Positions 27,301 through 34,796 of a stretch of 59,748 nucleotides of DNA are shown in pieces (within the stretch, counting starts at the first letter, position 1; each line of letters begins with the position of its first letter). The notes under the pieces are model-generated. The model saw nothing but the letters and a program-made list of their open reading frames with translations, was not told the DNA's origin and searched no databases. This DNA is from Gammaproteobacteria bacterium (lineage in GTDB: Bacteria > Pseudomonadota > Gammaproteobacteria > Francisellales > CACEW01): the NCBI GenBank assembly GCA_029256015.1, contig JAQSYQ010000017.1, positions 1-59,748 on the forward strand, written 5' to 3'. Both the position numbers and the translations under genes were made by a program.

Positions 27301-28257
27301 CTAAACAGTCTTTGCATCTTGCTGAAGCAACTGAATCATATGCGCCATGTCCTCAGGAATTTCGGCTTCCCAACTTATTTGCTCTCCGCTTAGCGGATGA
27401 ATTAAGCTTAGGCGCCTAGCATGAAGAGCCTGGTGTTTAAAGCCCCTTAAGGCTTCAGCGAGTTCTGGGCCCGCGCTTTTGGGAATCATCAGCCTTCTGC
27501 CATAGACGCTATCCCCCAGCAAAGGATAGTTTTTATGAGAAAGATGGACCCTAATTTGATGGGTACGCCCGGTTTCAAGGATAACCCTAATCCTAGTGTG
27601 TTCACGGTATTTTTCTAAGACCCTGACATGAGTAATGGCTTCTTTGCCGCCTTCTTGCAATACAGCCATCTTAAGTCTTTGTGCAGGATGTCGCCCCATA
27701 GGAAGGTCAATGGTGCAGCCTGCTGTCATCACTCCAACAGTAATGGCTTCATATTCACGAGAAACAGTACGGGTTTGCAATTGTTCCACTAAAGCTTGGT
27801 GAGCACTTAAATTCTTGGCGACGACCATTAAGCCGCTGGTATCTTTATCCAGGCGATGCACTATGCCAGCCCGCGGAAGCTCAGCCATACTTGGGCAATG
27901 ATGCAATAAAGCATTGAGCAAAGTGCCTTGCATATTGCCTGCTCCGGGATGCACAACCAAACCCACTGGCTTATTAATTACCAGCAAAGTTTCATCTTCA
28001 TAAACTATATTAAGCTCTTTGGCCTCAGCCTGCCAGCTTGGCTCAGCAACAAGTTCAGCTTCCAGTTCAATCGCTTCTCCGCCAGAAACCTTATCTTTGC
28101 CCCGCTTAATTTGTCCATCGACCTTAATCTGCCCGGCTTTTAGCCAGGATTGCAATCGAGAGCGGGAATAGTCTTTGAAAACTTCAGCCAAAACCTGATC
28201 TAAGCGTCTACCTGCAAGCTCATCAGGGACTAGTGCAGAAGCTTTTACAATTGTCAT
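27301..28257 (-). CDS. rluD: 23S rRNA pseudouridine synthase RluD
   Basis: Makes pseudouridines 1911, 1915 and 1917 in helix 69 of 23S rRNA. It has 318 residues (E. coli 326). An S4 domain covers about 15-75, and the catalytic domain holds D137 in HRLDKDTSG and the RTHQIRVHLSHKNYPLLGD block. The start is ATG 28257; the frame continues 93 bases upstream without an SD or homology and is probably a shadow. It is divergent from bamD, as in E. coli and many relatives. Confidence 0.96.
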   Translation of the reverse strand: MTIVKASALVPDELAGRRLDQVLAEVFKDYSRSRLQSWLKAGQIKVDGQIKRGKDKVSGGEAIELEAELVAEPSWQAEAKELNIVYEDETLLVINKPVGLVVHPGAGNMQGTLLNALLHHCPSMAELPRAGIVHRLDKDTSGLMVVAKNLSAHQALVEQLQTRTVSREYEAITVGVMTAGCTIDLPMGRHPAQRLKMAVLQEGGKEAITHVRVLEKYREHTRIRVILETGRTHQIRVHLSHKNYPLLGDSVYGRRLMIPKSAGPELAEALRGFKHQALHARRLSLIHPLSGEQISWEAEIPEDMAHMIQLLQQDAKTV

Positions 28258-28371
28258 TATAGGATTTCTTAAATTAATATTGAGCGTAGTATGATACAAA
28301 AGTATTATAAAGTAGTCGACCCCAATGCTTCTAAACGCTACAATAGCCAAAAACTTGATTGATAAAGTGAT

Positions 28372-29121
28372 ATGAAAATGAAAAAAACCTTACTAGCATT
28401 ATTATGCTCAAGCCTATTTCTGACTGCCTGCAGCTCTGATACCAAACCAGACCCTTATCTTGGGAATACGGCAGACTATATTTATGCTAAAGGCCAAACT
28501 TATTTGCATAAAGGCGATTACAACGATGCTATCACGGCTTATCAATCCCTGGATTCACAGTATCCATTTGAGCCCTATAGCCAAAAAGGTGACCTGGCTT
28601 TAATTTATGCTTACTATAAAAATGATCAAGCTGCCTTGGCACTGACAGCAGCTGACCGCTACGTTCATCTTTATCCAAGCGATCCCACTGTGGCTTATGC
28701 TTACTATATGACAGGTGTGGTTGATTTTGAAAATGGCCGTGGTTTCTTACAAAGACGCCTACCATATGATATGTCCCAGCGCAATCCTGATAACTATACC
28801 AGCGCCTTTCATAGCTTTAACCAAGTTGTGACAGCCTTCCCAAACAGCCCTTACGCTCAGGATGCCCGTCGCCGCATGGTCTACCTTAATAATACTTTAG
28901 GTCAATACCAGCTTAATGTGGCTGATTTCTATTTGGAAAGAAAAGCTTATGTTGCTGCGGCCAACAGAGCTCAAAATGTGCTGATCAACTACCCCCAAAC
29001 TCCTGCCGTACAAGGCGCCTTAGAGGTAATTATTCAATCATATCAAGCACTTGGCTTGCCTGATTTAGCAAAAAACTACCAGGCTATTTTGAATAAAAAT
29101 TACCCGAATCCCAAAGCCTAA
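28372..29121 (+). CDS. bamD: outer-membrane assembly lipoprotein BamD
   Basis: An essential BAM-complex lipoprotein that hands unfolded barrel proteins to BamA. It has 249 residues. The lipobox LTAC puts the lipidated cysteine at residue 20, followed by SSD, a signal for transport to the outer membrane. The rest is the expected five-TPR solenoid with DYNDAITAYQSLDSQYPFEPYS and FPNSPYAQDARRRM. ATG 28372 or the ATG two codons later could both serve. It is a client of Lnt and Lol, whose genes lie in this window, and would assemble the several barrel proteins encoded nearby. Confidence 0.96.
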   Translation: MKMKKTLLALLCSSLFLTACSSDTKPDPYLGNTADYIYAKGQTYLHKGDYNDAITAYQSLDSQYPFEPYSQKGDLALIYAYYKNDQAALALTAADRYVHLYPSDPTVAYAYYMTGVVDFENGRGFLQRRLPYDMSQRNPDNYTSAFHSFNQVVTAFPNSPYAQDARRRMVYLNNTLGQYQLNVADFYLERKAYVAAANRAQNVLINYPQTPAVQGALEVIIQSYQALGLPDLAKNYQAILNKNYPNPKA

Positions 29122-29149
29122 GCAGAATTCTTTTGCCAATATTAAATCT

Positions 29150-29192
29150 CTTAAGATTTCCTTAAGGTTTAATCCCTACAATATCTCTTAAG
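29150..29192. promoter_or_regulatory. cluster of CTTAAG palindromes before the HTH gene
   Basis: CTTAAG occurs at 29150-29155, 29161-29166 and 29187-29192; the first two face each other across ATTTC, and the first and third share a TCTCTTAAG context. It may be the operator of the adjacent HTH protein. Confidence 0.35.
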
Positions 29193-29230
29193 TTATTACT
29201 TAATAGACAGAGATATTGCAGGAGTTAATG

Positions 29231-29524
29231 ATGGCAAATCAATACACAGGCAGTCTGGATCACAAAGTAAGACAAAAGTTTGGCTGTTCAGCTCTAGAGC
29301 TTTTACAGCAGGCCTTAGCTGAAGATTTAAGCTATAATGAAGTCCAAGCTAAATTAGGCGTCACCCAAGGCACCGTTCGCAAATGGGCCCGACGTTTTGG
29401 TGTAGAGCTTCGCTCAGATGGTTCCTGTGAAGTTGAAGAAGATAAGTCTCATTTATTTTTCTCCCCAGAAATCAACTCTTATAACTTCTTAAGCAGAAGA
29501 TGGCATGACTATCACGCTAACTAA
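29231..29524 (+). CDS. small helix-turn-helix DNA-binding protein
   Basis: A 97-residue protein. Residues about 35-58 (SYNEVQAKLGVTQGTVRKW plus ARRF) form a clear helix-turn-helix like those of MerR/RpiR-type or resolvase-type recognition helices. The acidic C-terminus (EVEEDKSHLFFSPEIN) may mediate dimer or partner contacts. The start is ATG 29231, 6 bases after AGGAG; earlier frame starts lie before the SD. The promoter region holds three CTTAAG hexamers (29150, 29161, 29187), possible autoregulatory sites. It is not a known global regulator that I can name. Confidence 0.75.
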   Translation: MANQYTGSLDHKVRQKFGCSALELLQQALAEDLSYNEVQAKLGVTQGTVRKWARRFGVELRSDGSCEVEEDKSHLFFSPEINSYNFLSRRWHDYHAN

Positions 29525-29560
29525 GCGGCTGTCTTTTTTGCACTAGTAACCCTATAATAT

Positions 29561-29581
29561 CGCCTGTATTTCCAACAGGCG
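29561..29581 (+). promoter_or_regulatory. hairpin over the nadE ribosome-binding site
   Basis: CGCCTGT and ACAGGCG form a perfect 7-bp stem with a 7-base loop ending 8 bases before the nadE ATG. The 3' arm contains the only SD-like sequence (AGGCGA), so folding would hide it. A T-rich stretch follows, so a weak terminator is the alternative. Confidence 0.5.
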
Positions 29582-29589
29582 ATTATTTT

Positions 29590-31194
29590 ATGAAAGTAGC
29601 TATAGCCCAACTCAACCTTTCTATCGGCGGCATTGAAGAAAATGCCGAAAAAATCATCCAAGCTATTTACCATGCTAGAGACCAACTTAAAGCTGGCCTT
29701 GTTGTATTTAGTGAGCTTAGTATCACAGGCTATCCTCTAGAAGATTTATTATTTAATCACGCCTGTCGCATCAGAGTTGAAAAGGCCTTAGAGCAAATTT
29801 GCCAAGCATCAAAAGGCATTGATGTGGTAGTGGGCTATCCAAGATATGAAGAGCAATGTGTTTTTAATTCAGCTTGCTTTATCCAAAACGGTGAAATTAA
29901 AGGAATTTACGACAAACAAATTCTGCCTAATCAAGGTGTTTTTGATGAAAAACGTTACTTTAAAAAAGGCCATAGCTCTTTGGTATTCACAAGCCACAAT
30001 ATCAAGTTCGGCCTGCTGATTTGTGAAGATATCTGGAACTCAAAACCTGCATTACTTGCCAAAGAAGCAGGAGCTGAAATCCTATTGAGCATCCATGCCT
30101 CCCCATTTGAATCCCAGAAAGTTTTCAAAAGACAGGAAGTTGCAAGAAAACGAGTCAGCGAAACCCAGCTAGGGCTTATCTATGCGCCTTCAGTGGGCGG
30201 TCAAGATGAGTTTATTTTCGATGGAGGCGGTTTTGTATTGAACAGCCAAGGTGAAGTTGTTCACTCACTTCCTCAGTTTGAAGAATCAATCTCTTGCATT
30301 AGTCTGGAAAAAACTTCAAAAGTTGAGGTCATCAAAGGCACAGAGTCAAAATCTTTCACTGCTACTGAAGAAATGTATGAAGCCCTCAAGCTCGCTGTTA
30401 AAGACTATGTAAGAAAAAACCGATTCCCCGGAGTCATCGTAGGCCTATCCGGTGGAATTGATTCTGCGCTAACCTTGGCCATTGCCGTCGATGCCCTGGG
30501 AGCCGATAAAGTAGAAGCCGTGTTAATGCCGTCCCGCTATACGGCAGAAATGAGCAATGAAGATGCCATTGAAGAAGCCAATCTATTACAAGTTAAGTAT
30601 CAAATTATTCCCATAGAACCTATTTTTGAAAGTTTTATGCATTCTTTATCTTCTGCCTTTAAGGATAAGCAGCCCGATATTACCGAAGAAAATTTACAAG
30701 CCCGCTGTAGAGGCAGCCTACTTATGGCATTATCCAATCAATCCGGAAAACTAGTATTAACCACCAGCAACAAAAGCGAAGTAGCGGTAGGCTATTCTAC
30801 TTTATATGGAGATATGGCCGGAGGTTTTGATGTATTAAAAGATGTTTATAAAACTCAAGTTTACAAATTAGCCGAATATCGCAATAGCCTTGGCAAGGCC
30901 ATTCCAGAAAGAGTCATCACCCGCCCCCCCACCGCTGAACTTAGGCACAATCAAACTGATCAAGACAGTTTGCCCGATTACCCTACATTGGATGCCATAC
31001 TCAAAGCCTATATTGAAGACAACTTATCTCAAGCAGAAATTATTGAACTAGGCTTTGCAGAACAAACTGTTTCGCGGGTAATTCATCTCATTAAACTCAG
31101 TGAACATAAACGTCGACAATCTCCGATTGGCCCCAAATTGGGTCCCCGGTCTTTTGGTAGGGATTGGCGAACCCCGGTAAGCTCAGGCTTCTAA
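29590..31194 (+). CDS. nadE: glutamine-dependent NAD+ synthetase
   Basis: Converts nicotinate adenine dinucleotide to NAD+ using glutamine. It has 534 residues, the long two-domain form. The N-terminal nitrilase-type glutaminase (about 1-250) has the triad E42 (FSELSITGYP), K109 (YDKQILPNQGVFDEKRYF) and C145 (LLICEDIWN). The C-terminal synthetase has the PP-loop SGGIDSAL at 287-294 and the TTSNKSE and PPTAELR segments. It ends SSGF, as is common in the family. A hairpin precedes the start and may regulate translation. Confidence 0.96.
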   Translation: MKVAIAQLNLSIGGIEENAEKIIQAIYHARDQLKAGLVVFSELSITGYPLEDLLFNHACRIRVEKALEQICQASKGIDVVVGYPRYEEQCVFNSACFIQNGEIKGIYDKQILPNQGVFDEKRYFKKGHSSLVFTSHNIKFGLLICEDIWNSKPALLAKEAGAEILLSIHASPFESQKVFKRQEVARKRVSETQLGLIYAPSVGGQDEFIFDGGGFVLNSQGEVVHSLPQFEESISCISLEKTSKVEVIKGTESKSFTATEEMYEALKLAVKDYVRKNRFPGVIVGLSGGIDSALTLAIAVDALGADKVEAVLMPSRYTAEMSNEDAIEEANLLQVKYQIIPIEPIFESFMHSLSSAFKDKQPDITEENLQARCRGSLLMALSNQSGKLVLTTSNKSEVAVGYSTLYGDMAGGFDVLKDVYKTQVYKLAEYRNSLGKAIPERVITRPPTAELRHNQTDQDSLPDYPTLDAILKAYIEDNLSQAEIIELGFAEQTVSRVIHLIKLSEHKRRQSPIGPKLGPRSFGRDWRTPVSSGF

Positions 31195-31223
31195 TTTAAT
31201 TGTAAATTTTTTAATCAAAAAAT

Positions 31224-31252
31224 TTGCATATGCAATAATCCTGGGCTATATC
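31224..31252 (+). promoter_or_regulatory. candidate promoter of the first barrel gene
   Basis: TTGCAT (31224-31229) and TATATC (31247-31252) are separated by 17 bases, about 46 bases before the ATG at 31299. Confidence 0.45.
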
Positions 31253-31298
31253 TACAGAGCTACTTATCCCAAAACAATAAAAAGAACAGGAGATAGTT

Positions 31299-31934
31299 AT
31301 GTTAAAACGCATTACCCTAGTTGTCGCAGCAATCGGTGCCTTAAGCTTAAGCGCCCATGCTTTTGCAGTAACCGCTCAGTCAGGCGTATATGTAGGTGCA
31401 GTCGGTGGTTGGTCTTTTGCAAAAGATAGCAACGGCGGAACCATGAAAGCTTCCAGCTCAAGCAACAAAAACTACGTATGGGGAGCGACTCTAGGTTATG
31501 ACTACAAACTTAACCAAAATTGGTTAGCTGGCCTTGAAGGCGGTTACGTAGACTTCGGTAAAACCACCTATACTAATGCCGGAACCAACAATGTTGATGC
31601 CTCAGAAGCTAGCCACGGCTATCAAATATTAGCAACCGGGACCTATATCGTAAACAGCGGTTGGAATGCTGTAGCTAAATTGGGCGCTATCAATGAAAAA
31701 ACTAACATCAACCCAAATAATGCTATAAGCGGAACCAATATTGATGCCACTGATGTAAACAAATGGGAACCTGCTGCTGCTTTTGGTGTTGGCTATATGC
31801 CAATCCAAAACCTTAATATAGTCTTACAATGGGAACATGTATTTGGTCAAAGCTGGGATATATACGGACAGGCTACCAAACCCATGACTCAAGACGCTAT
31901 CACCTTAGGTCTGACTTACAAATTTGCAATGTAA
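31299..31934 (+). CDS. outer-membrane beta-barrel protein, tandem paralogue 1
   Basis: A 211-residue protein of the small OmpA/OmpX-like eight-strand barrel type. The signal peptide is about 1-24 (ending AHAFA). The mature start VTAQSGVYVGAVGGWSF and the end MTQDAITLGLTYKFAM are shared with the next two genes. Strand-alternating blocks (GATLGYDYKLNQNWLAGLEGGYVDFGKT) are typical. AGGAG sits 6 bases before the ATG. The gene has its own promoter and terminator, so it is transcribed alone. The function may be adhesion or surface variation; not known. Confidence 0.88.
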   Translation: MLKRITLVVAAIGALSLSAHAFAVTAQSGVYVGAVGGWSFAKDSNGGTMKASSSSNKNYVWGATLGYDYKLNQNWLAGLEGGYVDFGKTTYTNAGTNNVDASEASHGYQILATGTYIVNSGWNAVAKLGAINEKTNINPNNAISGTNIDATDVNKWEPAAAFGVGYMPIQNLNIVLQWEHVFGQSWDIYGQATKPMTQDAITLGLTYKFAM

Positions 31935-31950
31935 TTATCTTGCAACTCAC

Positions 31951-31979
31951 AAAAGCCCGGCTATGTCGGGCTTTTTTTT
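31951..31979 (+). terminator. intrinsic terminator of barrel gene 1
   Basis: AAAAGCCCGG pairs with TCGGGCTTTT-type sequence across CTATG, followed by eight T residues. Confidence 0.9.
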
Positions 31980-32054
31980 GTGTGCTAATCTTGAAGCTCT
32001 CTCCATAATATGACAACCTAGACATGCTAACTAAACAAGCTAGGGAGAAAGCTA

Positions 32055-32708
32055 ATGAAACAATTAACTATCTTAGCCACAACACTTGCTTTAGGTTTAT
32101 CCAGTACCGCTTTCGCTGTGGTTGCTCAGTCAGGCCCTTATATTAGTGGCGCAGGAGGTTGGTCATTTGCAAGCGACCCCAATAGCAATGGCGTCACTGA
32201 GAGCCATAAAAATTACACTTGGAGCGCCAACTTAGGCTATGACTATGCATTGAACCCAAATGTTTTAGTCGGAGCTGAAATAGGTTACCTTAACTTTGGC
32301 AAAACCACTTATACTGGCCCAGGCACTTATTATGGACAACCCGCTAACGTAACAGCCCAGCTTAAAAACGATGGCTACCAAATAATGGCAACCGCCACCT
32401 ATTTAGCCAATAACGGCTTAAGTACTTTTGTTAAAGCCGGAGCCATCAATCAAAAAACCGATTTAACGGAAGACACTACACTCTCTAATGTTTGGGTCTC
32501 AGGCGGAGAAGGTGATATAAAAAAATGGATCCCGGCGACTGTGGTAGGAGTAGGCTACGCGCTTAACCCAAACCTCAATCTTGCTCTTCAATGGGAGCAT
32601 ACCTTTGGTGAAAACTACAATTCGCTCTATAGCAACAATGCTGTAGCAAGCAAACCTATGACTCAAGATGCTGTTACTCTGGGTCTTAGCTACAAATTTG
32701 GAGCCTAA
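32055..32708 (+). CDS. outer-membrane beta-barrel protein, tandem paralogue 2
   Basis: A 217-residue paralogue of the previous gene. The signal peptide is about 1-21 (ending TAFA). The mature protein opens VVAQSGPYISGAGGWSFA and ends MTQDAVTLGLSYKFGA. The first exposed loop (about 42-54) and the third loop (LTEDTTLSNVWVSGGEGD) differ most from the paralogues, as expected for surface loops. GGGAG is 7 bases before the ATG. The upstream region (from AATCTTGAAG at 31988) is itself duplicated in front of paralogue 3. Confidence 0.88.
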   Translation: MKQLTILATTLALGLSSTAFAVVAQSGPYISGAGGWSFASDPNSNGVTESHKNYTWSANLGYDYALNPNVLVGAEIGYLNFGKTTYTGPGTYYGQPANVTAQLKNDGYQIMATATYLANNGLSTFVKAGAINQKTDLTEDTTLSNVWVSGGEGDIKKWIPATVVGVGYALNPNLNLALQWEHTFGENYNSLYSNNAVASKPMTQDAVTLGLSYKFGA

Positions 32709-32723
32709 TTATTAGCAATCCCT

Positions 32724-32752
32724 AAAAGCCTGGTGATGCCAGGCTTTTTTTT
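32724..32752 (+). terminator. intrinsic terminator of barrel gene 2
   Basis: AAAAGCCTGG and CCAGGCTTTT stem with a short TGATG loop and an eight-T tail. Confidence 0.9.
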
Positions 32753-32825
32753 ACATATAATCTTGAAGTTCTTGCAATATTATGCCAATCTATTCTGGGA
32801 ATTAAACAAGCTAGAGGAAATGTAA

Positions 32826-33452
32826 ATGAAAAAATTAAGTATTTTGGCAGCAACAGTTGCATTAGGTTTGTCCAGCAGCGCTTTTGCAATTACCGCTCAG
32901 TCCGGCGTATACGTTGGTCCATTTGGTGGCTGGTCCATACCAAGTAAAATTCTAAGCAACAACGATGTAACTGGTTATACTTCCAAGTCCAAAAATTGGA
33001 CCTATGGCGCTACTTTAGGTTATGACTATGCCATCAACCAAAATGTTATGGGCGGCGCCGAAGTTAGCTACATCGATTTTGGTAAAACCAATTACGATGC
33101 CAATCCTAATATTGCTCCATTTGCGATCAAAAGCCATGGCGTACAAGTTCTGTTAACCAGCACCTACGTAGCAAGCAGCGGCTTAAATGCCTTTGTTAAA
33201 GCGGGTGGAATTGGTGAGTACACTGCATTGGGTCAAAACCCTGCTAACTCTCCTAATGCTGCAGATAGCGTGAGAAGATTGATTCCAGCAACTGCATTAG
33301 GAATTGGTTATATGCCTACTCAAAATGTTAACGTTGCTCTGCAATGGGAACGCACCTACGGTCAGGATTACGGTCCTAACGATCTATCCCCAAATGAGCC
33401 ATTGTCACAAAATGCTTACACCTTGGGTGTTACCTATAAATTTGCAATGTAA
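32826..33452 (+). CDS. outer-membrane beta-barrel protein, tandem paralogue 3
   Basis: A 208-residue paralogue. The signal peptide is about 1-21 (ending SAFA). The mature start ITAQSGVYVGPFGGWS and the end NAYTLGVTYKFAM follow the family pattern; the loops are diverged. GAGG is 8 bases before the ATG. The upstream region shares AATCTTGAAG (32759) and TTAAACAAGCTAG with that of paralogue 2, showing that promoter and leader were copied along with the gene. Confidence 0.88.
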   Translation: MKKLSILAATVALGLSSSAFAITAQSGVYVGPFGGWSIPSKILSNNDVTGYTSKSKNWTYGATLGYDYAINQNVMGGAEVSYIDFGKTNYDANPNIAPFAIKSHGVQVLLTSTYVASSGLNAFVKAGGIGEYTALGQNPANSPNAADSVRRLIPATALGIGYMPTQNVNVALQWERTYGQDYGPNDLSPNEPLSQNAYTLGVTYKFAM

Positions 33453-33467
33453 TTTTGCAAAACTTTT

Positions 33468-33493
33468 AAAAGCCCGGAATTCCGGGCTTTTTT
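33468..33493 (+). terminator. intrinsic terminator of barrel gene 3
   Basis: A perfect stem AAAAGCCCGG/CCGGGCTTTT with an AATT centre and a T-run. Confidence 0.9.
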
Positions 33494-33541
33494 ATGCCTG
33501 CTGTTCTTGAATAGTTACCCCGCATTGATTAAAATATAATC

Positions 33542-34012
33542 ATGAGACGGTTGTCTGGATTTACCATAACTGAGATGCTAATAGTCATTGGCCTGATTGC
33601 CATAGTTTCAGCTTTTTCTACCAATGCAATTTATAAGATATTACACCGTGAAATACAGCTCTCCAATATAGAGAAAATGAGCCAAGTCATTCTCTACGCC
33701 AGAAATTACGCTATTAGCCACAATAAAACAATAAACCTATGCCCAAGTAAAACTCATCGAAACTGCGAAGGAAATTGGACTGATGGCGCAATTCTTCTTT
33801 CCAACAATAAAGAAATCCTCTTAAGTCTGCCTAAACTGCAGACTGGTTATCACTTAAGTTTACACGCATTTCCTGATTCGGATCATTTAGAGTTTAATGC
33901 CTTAGGCATGCTTAATAGTAACAACGGGAAATTTATTTATCAGTTGCCAGATGGGGCAATAGAAACCCTATTGATTAGCAAAACGGGGAGAGTTCGAGTT
34001 AGCAATAGTTGA
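33542..34012 (+). CDS. FimT/GspH-type minor pseudopilin
   Basis: A 156-residue prepilin. A very short leader (MRRLSG) is cut before FTITEMLIVIGLIAIV; the Phe+1 and Glu+5 of type IV pilins are present. The hydrophobic N-terminal helix is followed by a GspH/FimT-like globular part with two cysteines (INLCPSKTHRNCEGNW) and the usual LEFNALGML segment. It is a minor pilin that helps start or cap a type IV pilus, possibly in DNA uptake. There is no clear SD: TATAAT ends one base before the ATG and an in-frame stop lies just upstream, so the start is firm but initiation is unusual. Confidence 0.88.
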   Translation: MRRLSGFTITEMLIVIGLIAIVSAFSTNAIYKILHREIQLSNIEKMSQVILYARNYAISHNKTINLCPSKTHRNCEGNWTDGAILLSNNKEILLSLPKLQTGYHLSLHAFPDSDHLEFNALGMLNSNNGKFIYQLPDGAIETLLISKTGRVRVSNS

Positions 34013-34019
34013 GAACAAC

Positions 34020-34427
34020 ATGGATCAAAACAAAGGCTTTAGCTTAACTGAAATAATAATAGTTTTGCTGATTATAGGCATACTGTGCAGCTTTGCCCCA
34101 CCAAACTATCATCGAGCCCTCATTAAAAGCCATCGCTCTGAGGCCACTGTCGCCCTAGAAAACCTTTCATTAAGCTTAGAGCACTATTACAATATTCATC
34201 ATAGTTATTGTGGAGCAAGCCTTGAAAAGCTGAGCATCCCAGATCTTACCAAAAGCAGATACTATGAGCTTAGTATTCAGCAGTTAAGAAATAATAGATT
34301 CGTATTAGATGCTAAGCCCTTAGCTAGCCAAACTCGGGATACAGAATGCGGCACACTCAGTTTAGATTCTCTCGGCAACGAAGGCGCCTCTGGATATTCT
34401 TCAAATCCACAGCAAGATTGCTGGTAA
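34020..34427 (+). CDS. PilE-like type IV minor pilin
   Basis: A 135-residue prepilin. The leader MDQNKG is cut before FSLTEIIIVLLIIGILC (Glu+5 present). The globular part resembles PilE/PilA-type minor pilins (LENLSLSLEHYYN...HHSYCG) and has a C-terminal cysteine pair (DTECGTLSLD ... QQDCW) forming the expected disulfide loop. It follows the FimT-like gene by 7 bases and is probably co-transcribed. Other minor pilin genes (pilV, pilW, pilX, pilY1), usually between fimT and pilE, are absent here. Confidence 0.88.
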   Translation: MDQNKGFSLTEIIIVLLIIGILCSFAPPNYHRALIKSHRSEATVALENLSLSLEHYYNIHHSYCGASLEKLSIPDLTKSRYYELSIQQLRNNRFVLDAKPLASQTRDTECGTLSLDSLGNEGASGYSSNPQQDCW

Positions 34428-34450
34428 TCATAGCGGTTAGCAAAAATTAG

Positions 34451-34486
34451 ATTCCGGATCGAAGCTCACGCTTCGTCCAGAATGAC
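34451..34486 (-). repeat. dispersed palindromic repeat R1, diverged copy D
   Basis: On the minus strand it opens GTCATTCTGGACGAAGCG and closes CGATCCGGAAT; GAAGC and GCTTC form the inner stem. It is a relaxed relative of copies A-C, at the start of the 34428-34796 gene-free stretch. Confidence 0.55.
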
Positions 34487-34500
34487 ATTATCGGAAGCAA

Positions 34501-34580
34501 GTAAATCCACCCTAGCCCTCCTTTACAAAGGAGGGAACAAAGCCCCTCCCTTTATCAAAGGGAGGCAGGGAGGGATTTAC
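34501..34580. repeat. double-hairpin repeat R2, full copy
   Basis: An 80-bp unit with outer GTAAATCC/GGATTTAC and two inner hairpins, CCCTCCTTTACAAAGGAGGG and CCTCCCTTTATCAAAGGGAGG. It is the reverse complement arrangement of the unit at 4203-4284, showing a mobile or amplified family. Confidence 0.8.
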
Positions 34581-34666
34581 GGCGGGCGCCCTTTAAAAAT
34601 GCGCAGTTTAGTTCTCCTAAATCAGCACAGCTCCTAAAAGAGCTCCAACGAAAGTTACCGATAGCA
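34581..34666. repeat. direct repeat unit 1 (123-bp period)
   Basis: About 86 bp from GGCGGG to TAGCAT, repeated at 34704-34793 with roughly 80% identity. It contains two small hairpins, TTTAG/CTAAA and AGCTC/GAGCT (34629-34644). Confidence 0.75.
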
Positions 34667-34703
34667 TTCAACGTTTATAAGCATGATAGCGCGGCAAATT
34701 TGA

Positions 34704-34793
34704 GGCGGGATCCCTTTAAAAATGCGCAGTTTAGTTTTCCTAAATGAGCACAGTTTTTAAAGGGGTTCCAACAAAAAAGTTGCCCGCTAGCAT
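34704..34793. repeat. direct repeat unit 2
   Basis: About 90 bp matching unit 1. The first hairpin (TTTAG/CTAAA) is kept; the second has changed to AGTTT/GGGTT, which still pairs in plus-strand RNA through G-U wobbles. It ends 3 bases before the gdh stop codon on the other strand. Confidence 0.75.
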
Positions 34794-34796
34794 AGC

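Noticed and set aside
27301..28350. 31-residue N-terminal extension of RluD
   Set aside because: No SD and no family counterpart; the conserved protein begins at ATG 28257.
31299..33452. CRISPR-like or tandem-repeat array
   Set aside because: The similarity is between whole genes with their terminators, not short spaced repeats.
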